This document shows, piece by piece, positions 26,827 to 34,558 of a DNA stretch of 51,908 nt. The translations under genes and the position numbers were made by a program. The DNA is taken from positions 1-51,908 of the forward strand of contig JASEGB010000011.1 of NCBI GenBank assembly GCA_030018275.1. Reading direction: 5' to 3'. The notes under the pieces were generated by a model that saw only the letters and a program-made list of their open reading frames with translations, had not been told where the DNA came from and searched no databases. Positions within the stretch are counted from its first letter, which is position 1. Each line of letters begins with the position of its first letter. This DNA is from Actinomycetota bacterium. GTDB taxonomy: Bacteria; Actinomycetota; Aquicultoria; Subteraquimicrobiales; Subteraquimicrobiaceae.

Positions 26827-27085
26827 CAAAAACCTCTCATCCTAGCGGACGAGAGGTTGATCTCGCGGTACCACCACTTTTCGCCAGAACCTTGCGATTC
26901 CGACCTCGGAAAGTACTCATAGTACCTCCGCCTTTAACGCAGCTCGCGTCCAAACCTACTTTCCGTTCGGCTTGGCGGCTCCGGGACGGCTTTCCGCAAG
27001 ATACTGGTATCGGACTCTCACCTACCTCCGACTCTCTTGCACCTAGCTGGTCTTACGTACTCTTCCCTTCAAAGCCTTTTGATAA
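26827..27085 (-). promoter_or_regulatory. T-box leader with intrinsic terminator
   Basis: On the minus strand the canonical T-box GTGGTACCGCGA lies at 26863-26874. It is followed by a terminator hairpin AACCTCTC ... GAGAGGTT (26831-26858) and a T-run. Upstream, stem I can be traced: GAAGAGTACGTAAGA pairs partly with TCTTGCG, and the distal part has AGAGAGTCGGAGGTAGG. I could not fix the specifier codon with confidence, so the sensed tRNA is left open. It controls the operon starting at 26797. Confidence 0.9.
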
Positions 27086-27291
27086 AATTTAGGTTTAGAA
27101 AAATAATATTACATACTCTCAGGGATGTCAAACTTGCGAATTGCCTCACCTAAAATCTACTCCAAATTGTATCGTTGCCTCAAATAAAAATCTACTTGAA
27201 AAGGAGTGAGCTTTTAGGTTGCCCTTTTAAGATCAACCATTATGGCACTAACCATGGGAGAAAGAAAAGCAGTGACCAAAAAAGTAAGCTA

Positions 27292-28456
27292 GTGCCCCCT
27301 CAATGCTCCCCTATGCCACTTTCGTCAAGGAAGCCCTTTCACATTTTTGGTTGTGATAGTCGATATAGCTTAGGATGCCCTCGCCTAACTCCTGTTTGGT
27401 TTTATAGTTACTGCCAGAAACAGCAAATCTCTTCAAGTTTTGAAAGAATGGCTCGATATGGTTGAGCCAAGCTGAGTTCGTCGGAAGAAAGATAAGCTCA
27501 ACTCTGCCATCTTCCTCAGCCCACTTGTAAACTTCTCTGTGTTTGTGAGCCGAGAAATTATCCAGGATTATGTAGAGCATATCTTGAGGATAATCCTTCC
27601 TTAACTCCTCAAAGAACTCAATTACTTCTTGATGCCTTTTTCTCGAAAACATCTTCCCTTTTACTTTGCCTGTTTCAACCTCAAGGGCTGCGAGTAAGTT
27701 TCTTGTTCCGCCCCGGCGGTAGCGGGCAGGAATTCTTTCTGGCTTTCCTCTCTTTTGCCAGGAACTTCCGGGATAAGGCTTAACCTCAACTGGCCCCAGT
27801 TCATCGAAGCAGAGTAAGATCCCATCTTTGGGCGGATTGGTGTAGAGGTCAAGTACTCGGTTTTTTTAACCTCAAATTCGGGGTCATTTGACTCCATCCA
27901 AGTCTTTGTTCTCTGAAAGGAGATGCCTTCCTTCTTTAGAATCTTTCGGATGCTTTCATGGCTTATCGAGGAAACAACTCCAGTCCGGATGAGATACTCT
28001 TTTAGTTTCATAAGAGACCAGGCTGTTATTGGCTCACCCAAATCCTTAGGCCTTGCAGTTGCTATCTTTACGATCTCACAACAGATGGAGTCCCCAAAAG
28101 TTGGGGGAGACCTCCATTTTCCCCTTTTTTGAGAAGTCCCTCAAAGCCATGCTGATCATATACCTTTATCCATTTGCGGACAGTCTTTGGGTGGATATTA
28201 ACCTTAGGCGTTATCTCTGGGGCTTTGTACCCCTGGCTTGAATAAAGGATTATACGGAGTCTCTTCTTCACCTCCTCAGGGATATTGCTGTCAAGCAGGT
28301 GGTAAATGTGTTGCGTCTCTTGCTCCGAAAGTGGTCTGACGTAGACTGCCATCTCTTCCTCCTTTTCTGGCACAGATGACTACCCTGTCTTTCCCATTAT
28401 CCAAAAAGGGAAATGGTTGCTTGATAAAGTATTCTACCGCAAGTTTGATGCGGCAC
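27292..28456 (-). mobile_element. IS630-family element nested in the ISNCY copy
   Basis: The element is bounded by TA dinucleotides (27290-27291 and 28457-28458), the normal target duplication of IS630/Tc1 elements. Its imperfect inverted ends are GTGCCCCCTCAATG on the left and, reversed, GTGCCGCATCAAAC on the right. It is 1165 bp. It carries one disrupted transposase gene on the minus strand. It entered after codon 13 of the ISNCY-like transposase. Confidence 0.85.
27311..28373 (-). pseudogene. IS630-family transposase with two frameshifts
   Basis: Three consecutive frames give one transposase. The N-terminal helix-turn-helix part is ITPKVNIHPKTVRKWIKVYD. The middle is GEPITAWSLMKLKEYLI ... 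HESIRKILKKEGISF. The C-terminal DDE part is LCFDELGPVEVKPYPG, LYIILDNFSAHKH and NSAWLNHIEPFFQNLKR. The first shift is near 28095 at a C5 run, the second near 27865 at an A7 run; both are of -1 type. The catalytic residues survive. The A7 could be a programmed slip, but two shifts argue for decay or homopolymer errors. Confidence 0.85.
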
Positions 28457-29710
28457 TAGATACCAAAGGGCAGCTAAAAAGGAGAAGGAATCGATCCTCG
28501 ATGAGTTCGTCAAATTGACCGGTTACAATCGCTCATATGCCGCATATCTTTTAAGGAACTGGGGAAGAAAAATAAGGGTAAGATTTGAAGGAAAGGATAT
28601 GGTGATAATCCTGGGAGGAAAAGAAAGAAAAGGCAGAGGAAAGTCGAGAGGAAATATGACCAAAAGGTCCTCTTGGCCCTAAAGAGGATCTGGATCATCT
28701 GCGACTGCATCTGTGGCAAAAGACTCCATCCCTTCCTTCCCGAGATAGTTCCGGTTTTGGAGGGATTTGGGGAACTAGAGATTGGCGATTAGGTGAGGGA
28801 AAGGCTCTTTTAAGATAAGCCCGGCAACCATGGACAGACTTCTTGGCTACGAGAAAAGAAAGCTTCAACTCAAGGGAAGGTCGACCACAAAACCGGGAAC
28901 CCTACTCAAAAACAAGATACTCGTGAGAACCTTCTCCGACTGGGATGAGCAAAAGCTGGGATTTTTGGAGATAGAGATGGTCTCCCATGATGGAGGAAGT
29001 ACAAGGGGGGACTTCATTCAAACCCTGGATGCCACTGACATCTGTACAACTTGGACGGAGACAAAAGCAGTTAAAAACAAGGCCCAGAGGTGGGTATTTG
29101 AGGCCCTTGAAGAGATGACAAGGAAGGTTCCCTTCGATGTCTTAGGGATCGATTCAGATAATGGGTCTGAGTTCATCAATGCTCATCTCTTGAGGTTCTG
29201 CGGAAGGGAAAAGATCACCTTCACCAGAAGTAGACCATACAGGAAGAATGACAACTGTTTTGTGGAACAGAAGAACTATTCTGTGGTGAGAAAAACTGTG
29301 GGCTACCCAAGGTACGATACCGAAGAGGAGCTAAAGGTGTTAAATGAGCTATTACTATTTGAGGTGTACACAAATTTCTTCCAACCGACGATGAAGCTCG
29401 TTGAGAAGACAAGAGTTGGCAGTAAGGTCAAAAAGAGATATGATCGGGCAAAGACACCCTTTAAGCGGGTATTAGAGTCACCACATGTCCCCGAAGAAAA
29501 CAAGGAGAGGCTCAAGGGGGAGTATGTTACACTTAATCCTGCGGAGCTCAAAAGAAAGATCACCAAACTACAGACAGAACTATTGAAGCTGGCGACCTCA
29601 AGGGAAAAGTTGAGAGGAAAACAAGAGAAAGGAAACAAAGATTTCGAATACATTTTTGATGAGGCAACGAATACTCATTTCGAATACCTTTTTACATGAG
29701 GCAACAAGAC

Positions 29711-29739
29711 TTGACCCTTGCTTGTGGGCTTCTTATAAT
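29711..29739 (+). promoter_or_regulatory. Consensus sigma-70-type promoter of tRNA-Arg
   Basis: TTGACC (29711-29716) and TATAAT (29734-29739) are separated by exactly 17 nt and lie 18 nt before the tRNA. The -35 starts only 7 nt after the right end of the ISNCY-like element, so the element stopped just short of the tRNA promoter. Confidence 0.8.
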
Positions 29740-29757
29740 CAAAGGACAGATACATAC

Positions 29758-29834
29758 GGGGCTGTAGCTCAGTTGGATAGAGCGGCTGCCTCCTAAGCAG
29801 CAGGTCGCGCGTTCGAATCGCGCCAGTCCCACCA
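29758..29834 (+). tRNA. tRNA-Arg(CCT)
   Basis: The acceptor arms GGGGCTG and CAGTCCC pair (with a wobble), followed by A73 and an encoded CCA. The anticodon stem GCTGC/GCAGC holds the loop CTCCTAA, giving anticodon CCT. The T-arm is GCGCG TTCGAAT CGCGC. Length 77 nt. A tyrosine-recombinase remnant ends at the next base, marking this tRNA as a past integration site. Confidence 0.95.
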
Positions 29835-30680
29835 CTATTTTGGCAGGTTAGAGGGGAAGGCATTCTCAGTATACATTGTCGAGAATGCTTTCTCTTTTGA
29901 TTTTTCTAACATTTTTCTAACAGATTCGCCAAAGACAGTGCTCTGAAGCCTCTCTCCGGCACCGTGTTGCACCTGTGGCATTAAGTGCCCGTATCTGTCC
30001 AAAGTCACCTGCAATGAGGAATGCCCTAGCTGCTGCTGTATGAACTTGAGGTTTTCTCCCTGGGCGATGAGAAGAGAGGTATAGGTGTGGCGAAGATCGT
30101 GAAATCTTATCTTGCGAAGACCGGCACGCCTTAAAGCCGGTAAGAAGTGGCGCCTTACCATATTCTCGGCGTCCATTATCTTTCCCTCTTTGTTTGGAAA
30201 GACAAGATCGAGTTCACTCGGTGGACAAGAAAGCCTGTGTCTTTTTAAGACGGATATAAGATAGGGGGGAACGATGATTCCCCTTATAGCCGCCTTCGAC
30301 TTCGGTTCCTGAAGCTTTCCTAAAACCAGGGAGCGCCTGACATGGATTTGATTTGTGGCCCAATTGATGTCCGACCACTTCAGGGCCAAAAGCTCTCCGC
30401 GTCTCATTCCCGTAAGAGCCGTGGTCAAGAACAGGGGATAGTATTCGGGATCCTTGATTTTTACATTCTCCAGGAACATTCGAAGCTCGGAAGTCGAGAG
30501 GAAATCCATCTCCTTCCTTTCAGCCCGGGGCTTTTCCACATATTGTGCTGGATTGTTTACAAGGTATCCCCAGATAACCGCCCTCTTTAAGATGGTTTTC
30601 ATTATCCGCAAGTGATATCCAATGGACGTTGAAGAAAGCTTTCCCTCTCTCCGCTTCTTGGCAAGCCATTTACTGCGCCT
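29835..30680 (-). pseudogene. Phage-type tyrosine recombinase (integrase), N-terminally truncated
   Basis: The C-terminal catalytic domain is intact: Arg in TALTGMRRGELLALKWSDI, His-x-x-Arg in RFHDLRHTYTSLLIAQGE, HxxxH/K-type LGHSSLQVTLDRYGHL with the nucleophilic Tyr. Upstream only the end of the core-binding domain remains (RREGKLSSTSIGYHLRIMKT), and the frame meets TAG at 30681-30683, next to an IS1634 fragment. The normal N-terminal arm-binding domain is gone. The stop codon abuts the 3' end of tRNA-Arg, the standard position of int beside an attachment site. Confidence 0.85.
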
Positions 30681-30701
30681 CTAGATGCTTTCATTTGCGC
30701 C

Positions 30702-31005
30702 TTAGGCGTTTAAGATCGCCCACTCAACAGGTGCCCGATATTCACGCTCCTTCAAAGACTCTACAATGACCCTGTGAAGCCCAAGCTTCTCCCAGAGCTT
30801 CCTTAAGATATATGCCCCTCCCAGGGGGACACTCTTAATGTATTGCAAGGGAGAACCACCTTTACCTTTGTCCAGAGAGACCTGAACCTGAAGGGCATCC
30901 TCTGGACTTAAGAAACGACAGAGACTCCTGGCCAATCTCTTAATGGCATCAATGTCGAGTTCATCTGCCCTACCAAAGCTATATATAACATCAGCCCTTG
31001 CAAAG
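30702..31005 (-). pseudogene. IS1634-family transposase fragment
   Basis: The readable part starts near 31005 (FARADVIYSFGRADELDIDA, then IKRLARSLCRFLSPEDALQ) and continues to GGAYILRKLWEKLGLHRVIV and ends APVEWAILNA. This corresponds to the N-terminal quarter of IS1634/IS4-like transposases (VIYNFGR..., LWE+LGL). The first methionine region and the whole DDE domain are absent. It separates the integrase remnant from the helicase remnant. Confidence 0.7.
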
Positions 31006-31324
31006 CCTCATCAACTATGACCTAATCCCAGTCAACGCTTCGAAGGGATGGCAAAATTTCCTTTCTCTTTGTAAAGTCAATGGATGTAATAACCTGATTC
31101 TCCCTTCGCCATGGATTCTCTGCATAGTGGGCACCCAATAAACCTCTATCAATCACTGTGATGGGTTCTTGAAACTTCTCCTTTAATTCCCTTCTCCATT
31201 GGTCTTTGAGATGCCCTGGAACGACTACTAGAATCCGCCTTGCAAGACCGCGTAATTTCAATTCTTTGATGATCAGTCCTGCCATGATGGTTTTGCCCGC
31301 ACCAGGATCATCTGCAATGGTCAT
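31005..31324 (-). pseudogene. SNF2-type helicase fragment (motif I to motif II)
   Basis: The fragment begins exactly at the galT stop (ATGA overlap): MTIADDPGAGKTIMAGLI is Walker A, then RRILVVVPGHLKDQWRRELK is motif Ia, and ITSIDFTKRKEILPSL leads to VDWD. There the frame has TAG (31023-31025) and then VIVDEA, the DExx motif II, so a sense codon (probably TTG, Leu) became a stop. The relatives are large SNF2/HepA-like helicases, some of them in defence islands. Everything before motif I and after motif II is missing. Confidence 0.75.
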
Positions 31325-32328
31325 TTGGCTTGCCTCAATGCCTTGGCGGCATCCTCCGGTGAAATGATGTTGATATAAATTCCCGTCCCCCATTCAAATC
31401 CTGCGGGCATGGTCAACCTGGGGATTATCTCTATATGCCAGTGATAAAAGAGCAAACCCGGTGTCCTTAAGGGTGCTACGTGAATCATGAGGTTATAAGG
31501 TGGGTCATTTAACACCTTGCTCATTTTCCGGAAAACCTTGGAAATCATTTTGGCTAAATCGCTCACTTCCTTTTGCGTTATCTCCTCAAGGGCTGCAGCA
31601 TGTTTCTTTGGAAGTATGTACAACTCGCAGGGAAATCGAGAGGCAAAGGGGCAAAGGGCGAACATGGTATCGTTTTCCAGTACCTTTCTACTCACTTTAG
31701 CTTCCGCTTCCGCCTTTATCATCCTGCAATAAATGCATTCCTTGTTCCGTAAATAATAGTCCTTGGCCTCCTCAAGCTCTTCAAAAATTCTGGGTGGAAT
31801 TATGGGGGTAGCTACCAATTGAGAATGAGGGTGTTCTAAGGAGGCCCCCGCCGCCAGCCCATAGTTCTTAAAAATGAGCACATAGGTGATGCGTGGGTCC
31901 CTTCTCCAAAACTTATAGCGTTGACAGTAAGTACGAATAACCGCCTCTATCTGACTTGGGGGCATTGTGGCCAGGGTATCCTCGTGGTTTGGGCTCTCCA
32001 CGATCACTTCGTGAGCTCCCACCCCGCTCAAGAGGTGATAAATGGTATCCGCCTCGGCTTGACTAAGTTCTATTTCAGGCCTAAGGGCTGGATACTTGTT
32101 GGGGAGCACCCGTGTCTTCCAACCTTTGGTTCGCTTATCTATCTCCCCAGGCCATATGGCATGTACCTCTTCTGGAGGAGCCATCTCCTCACCACCGCAA
32201 AATGGGCAGGGTCTTAAGGCACTGGGTGGTCCAACCTCCCTTTCTCTAAAATCGCTGGGCCTCTTCCCGCGTTCGGTGGACAAGACTATCCAAGTGTGAC
32301 TGGTAGGATCCTTTCTGATTTCGGACAT
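31321..32328 (-). CDS. galT: Galactose-1-phosphate uridylyltransferase
   Basis: It exchanges UMP between UDP-glucose and hexose 1-phosphate. The active-site HPH is in ASLEHPHSQLVATPIIPPR. The zinc-type ligands are in RPCPFCGGEEMAPPEEVHAI and the second half has LFYHWHIEIIPRLT. I chose the ATG at 32328 because GGAGG lies 5 nt upstream and the protein begins MSEIRKDPTSHTWIVLSTER, the family's usual start; the frame is open further to 32406. Length 335 residues. A helicase fragment is joined at its stop. It is divergent from gpgS and could help supply UDP-glucose. Confidence 0.92.
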   Translation of the reverse strand: MSEIRKDPTSHTWIVLSTERGKRPSDFREREVGPPSALRPCPFCGGEEMAPPEEVHAIWPGEIDKRTKGWKTRVLPNKYPALRPEIELSQAEADTIYHLLSGVGAHEVIVESPNHEDTLATMPPSQIEAVIRTYCQRYKFWRRDPRITYVLIFKNYGLAAGASLEHPHSQLVATPIIPPRIFEELEEAKDYYLRNKECIYCRMIKAEAEAKVSRKVLENDTMFALCPFASRFPCELYILPKKHAAALEEITQKEVSDLAKMISKVFRKMSKVLNDPPYNLMIHVAPLRTPGLLFYHWHIEIIPRLTMPAGFEWGTGIYINIISPEDAAKALRQAK

Positions 32329-32546
32329 CTTTCCTCCAATTCCTACACCGTCTGGATTTCTAATGGTATTAGAATTTATCGTAAACCATGTGACTGCTTC
32401 AAGCAAGAGAGTGAGGACCTGCTATAATAAATTCACGGAGCTTAAATTGATGAATTATGGTAAACTGGGTTTGGCTTGAGACTCTGCGGGCAATGAGAAG
32501 GATTTTCTAAAGCAGGTACAAATAAAAAGAGGAGGTGCTTTAGGCC

Positions 32547-33539
32547 ATGATCAAAAAGTGGTTCAATGAGCGTACCTTCCACCATAAGCAGTTTTCAAAC
32601 ATTTCCAAGCTAGTGAAACTCAAAAAAGAGCAAGATTTGTTCATTAGCTTGGGGCTGCCCACGTTCAATGTTGAAAAATCCATTGGAGAAATCATTTCCG
32701 TCATCAAAGAAAGCTTAGTAGAAAAGTATCCCCTCTTGGATCAAATCGCCATCATCGATAGCCACTCCTCAGATGCCACGGTTTCCATAGCGCAGGAGTT
32801 AGGTGTGGAAATCTACTTTGACGATGAGGTCTTGACATCCATGGGTACCGAGCAGGGGAAGGGAGAGGCGTTGTGGAAAAGTCTACATGTTCTCACCGGT
32901 GATATCATTGTCTGGATCGATTCCGATATCGAAAACATCCATCCTCGATTCGTATATGGGTTGGTTGGTCCCCTTCTGCACAATCCAGAAATCGCTTTTG
33001 TGAAGGGATTTTATCAGCGTCCCATTCGGGAACAGGGGCGTTTAAAAGAAACTGGTGGCGGAAGAGTCACCGAAATTTTGGCAAGACCAATCCTCAATCT
33101 CTTCTATCCTGAGCTAGCCTGTTTTATTCAACCTCTTTCCGGCGAATATGCGGGGAGAAGGGAAGTGCTGGAAAGTGTCCCCTTCTATACGGGATATGCG
33201 GTGGAATTTGGGCTACTCGTGGAAATTTGGCGCCAATTTGGTTTCATGTCCATGGCTCAGGTGGATTTGGAGAAGCGGATACACCCAAATCAGCCAACTC
33301 GAGCCTTGGGGAGGATGGCCTTCGCCATCTACCAGGCCGTCTTTCAGCTCCTCGATGAGGACAACAAAATTAGGCTCCTTACGAGACTAAATAAAGTTCT
33401 GCGGACCGTAAAGTATCGAGAAGGAACATACACCTTGGTTGATAACGAAATAAAGATAGCGAAAAGGCCGCCCATAAATAGCGTCCCCGAATACACAGCC
33501 TATCGCAAACAACTAGCCGTATCTGCCGAGGAAATGTAG
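32547..33539 (+). CDS. gpgS: Glucosyl-3-phosphoglycerate synthase (GT81)
   Basis: This glycosyltransferase makes the first intermediate of the compatible solute glucosylglycerate from a nucleotide-activated glucose and 3-phosphoglycerate. Visible features are SLGLPTFNVEKSIGEIISVI, the sugar-nucleotide loop AIIDSHSSDAT, the metal motif WIDSDIENIHPRF, KGFYQRP, and the acceptor loop LSGEYAGRREVLESVPF with GYAVEFGLLVEI. The length of 330 residues fits GpgS. RBS GAGG is 12-14 nt upstream. It is followed by its phosphatase. A TATAAT box lies at about 32423. Confidence 0.88.
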   Translation: MIKKWFNERTFHHKQFSNISKLVKLKKEQDLFISLGLPTFNVEKSIGEIISVIKESLVEKYPLLDQIAIIDSHSSDATVSIAQELGVEIYFDDEVLTSMGTEQGKGEALWKSLHVLTGDIIVWIDSDIENIHPRFVYGLVGPLLHNPEIAFVKGFYQRPIREQGRLKETGGGRVTEILARPILNLFYPELACFIQPLSGEYAGRREVLESVPFYTGYAVEFGLLVEIWRQFGFMSMAQVDLEKRIHPNQPTRALGRMAFAIYQAVFQLLDEDNKIRLLTRLNKVLRTVKYREGTYTLVDNEIKIAKRPPINSVPEYTAYRKQLAVSAEEM

Positions 33540-33571
33540 GTGGAAGTCGATCCATAATCAACTCAAATGGG

Positions 33572-34468
33572 ATGGGATCCTTAAAAGAAAGAACGATAGT
33601 GAAAAGCGCAGAGAAGATAAAAAATCTCATTCATGGAGTGAGGGTGATTTACACGGACATCGATGGCACCCTTCTGGGACCGGGGGGATGCCTCTTTTTA
33701 ACACCGGATAAAGAATATACCCTGCAAACGGCGGAAGCCATCATTCTGACCCACAAATGCAATTTAGATGTGGTCATGGTTTCCGGGAGGAATAAAAATC
33801 AGCTCCTGGGGGACGCCAGAATCTTAGGTTTTAAAAATTATATAGCGGAACTTGGTTGTGAAATAGTTTATAACCTGAGCGAAAAGGTCATCCTAAACGT
33901 GGGGAACTTTCAAATAACCGAGGGAAGCGTTTTCAATACCATAGCTAATTCTAAAGCCCCAGAATTTCTCCTTAAAACCTTTTCAAATCGCTTAGAATAC
34001 CATACTCCCTGGTCTGTTGGGCAGGAGTGCACCCACCTGTTTAGGGGTTACATCGATGTGACCAAAGCCAATGAGTTGCTCCGGGAAAAGAGTTTCACCG
34101 ATCTTAAGATCGTGGACAACGGCGTTATCAACCAGAGAGGCTCTTTAAAAGAGATTCCAGAAGTCCATGCCTATCATCTGCTGCCAAGATGGAGCGATAA
34201 AGCATCGGGTGTGCAAAAGGATAGAGAGATAAGGAAACTTCCCAAAAATGCCGTTATCGCCATCGGGGACGCTCCCTCCGATGTTGCCCTAAGTTCTCAA
34301 GTGGGAGCCGTATTCATAGTCAAAAACGCCTTGGGCAAATATTCCGATATCGGAAGGCAGATTCTTTCCCAGGAAAATGTCTTCCTCACTCATGATGAGA
34401 TGAGAATCGGCTGGGCCGAAGTAATTCACTTCCTGGTCGAGAACAAGCTGCTCATTCGCAACCCATGA
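33572..34468 (+). CDS. HAD-IIB phosphatase, mannosyl/glucosyl-3-phosphoglycerate phosphatase type
   Basis: The HAD motif I is VIYTDIDGTLLGPGG, motif II VVMVSGRNKNQL, and motif IV AIGDAPSDVALSSQVG. The KASGVQKD segment supplies the motif III Lys. GYIAELGCEI-like NYIAELGCEIVYNL is typical of the family. Location 32 nt after gpgS strongly suggests that it removes the phosphate to release glucosylglycerate. N-terminal about 20 residues are outside the fold. Confidence 0.85.
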   Translation: MGSLKERTIVKSAEKIKNLIHGVRVIYTDIDGTLLGPGGCLFLTPDKEYTLQTAEAIILTHKCNLDVVMVSGRNKNQLLGDARILGFKNYIAELGCEIVYNLSEKVILNVGNFQITEGSVFNTIANSKAPEFLLKTFSNRLEYHTPWSVGQECTHLFRGYIDVTKANELLREKSFTDLKIVDNGVINQRGSLKEIPEVHAYHLLPRWSDKASGVQKDREIRKLPKNAVIAIGDAPSDVALSSQVGAVFIVKNALGKYSDIGRQILSQENVFLTHDEMRIGWAEVIHFLVENKLLIRNP

Positions 34469-34486
34469 CCCTTGACCCGCGAACCA

Positions 34487-34544
34487 TAACCTGAATATTA
34501 ACGAGTTAGGTTGACACTTTTGTCATTCGAGGGAGGGGTAAGTG
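34487..34544. repeat. Intergenic repeat, third site
   Basis: ATAACCTGAATATTAACGAG followed by TTAGGTTGACAC and ending GGGAGGGGTAAGTG matches the copy at 23396-23449 at both ends. It sits between the phosphatase and mscS stops (convergent). It is preceded by CCCTTGACCC-type sequence like the other copies. Confidence 0.6.
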
Positions 34545-34558
34545 CGGAGAAAACCCTT

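Larger units (their letters stand above)
27254..29699 (+). pseudogene. ISNCY-like transposase, interrupted and frameshifted
   Basis: The start at 27254 (MGERKAVTKKV) is cut by the IS630 at 27292. The coding sequence resumes at about 28459: RYQRAAKKEKESILDEFVKL, TGYNRSYAAYLLRNWGRK, then stops near 28790 (after ...FGELEIGD). A third piece from 28830 carries the integrase-like catalytic domain: IEMVSHDGG, VLGIDSDNGSEFINAHL and SRPYRKNDNCFVEQKNYSVV, so the DDE-type Asp, Asp and Glu positions are still visible. At least one frameshift and several stops separate the parts. Not functional as it stands. Confidence 0.8.
27141..29704 (+). mobile_element. ISNCY-like insertion sequence, copy 1, interrupted by IS630
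   Basis: The ends carry paired subterminal boxes: TTGCCTCA at 27141-27148 and 27175-27182 on the left, and inverted TGAGGCAA at 29660-29667 and 29697-29704 on the right. Inside is a degraded transposase of the integrase-core ISNCY type and a nested IS630-like element. Without the nest the element is about 1.4 kb. A shortened copy with the same ends lies at 38757-39315. No clear target duplication is seen. Confidence 0.8.

Noticed and set aside
26827-27085. Assignment of the T-box to a particular tRNA
   Set aside because: The stem I pairing can be drawn in more than one way, and each gives a different candidate triplet.
27140-27260. CRISPR-like spacing of TTGCCTCA boxes
   Set aside because: The boxes occur twice at each end of the IS in inverted orientation, so they are transposase-binding sites.
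28510-28719. 69-codon minus-strand ORF inside the ISNCY-like transposase
   Set aside because: It is the reverse complement of the recognised NRSYAAYLLRNWGRK coding segment.
29835-31324. Active defence island
   Set aside because: Only fragments remain: a truncated integrase, part of an IS and one helicase piece with a stop codon.
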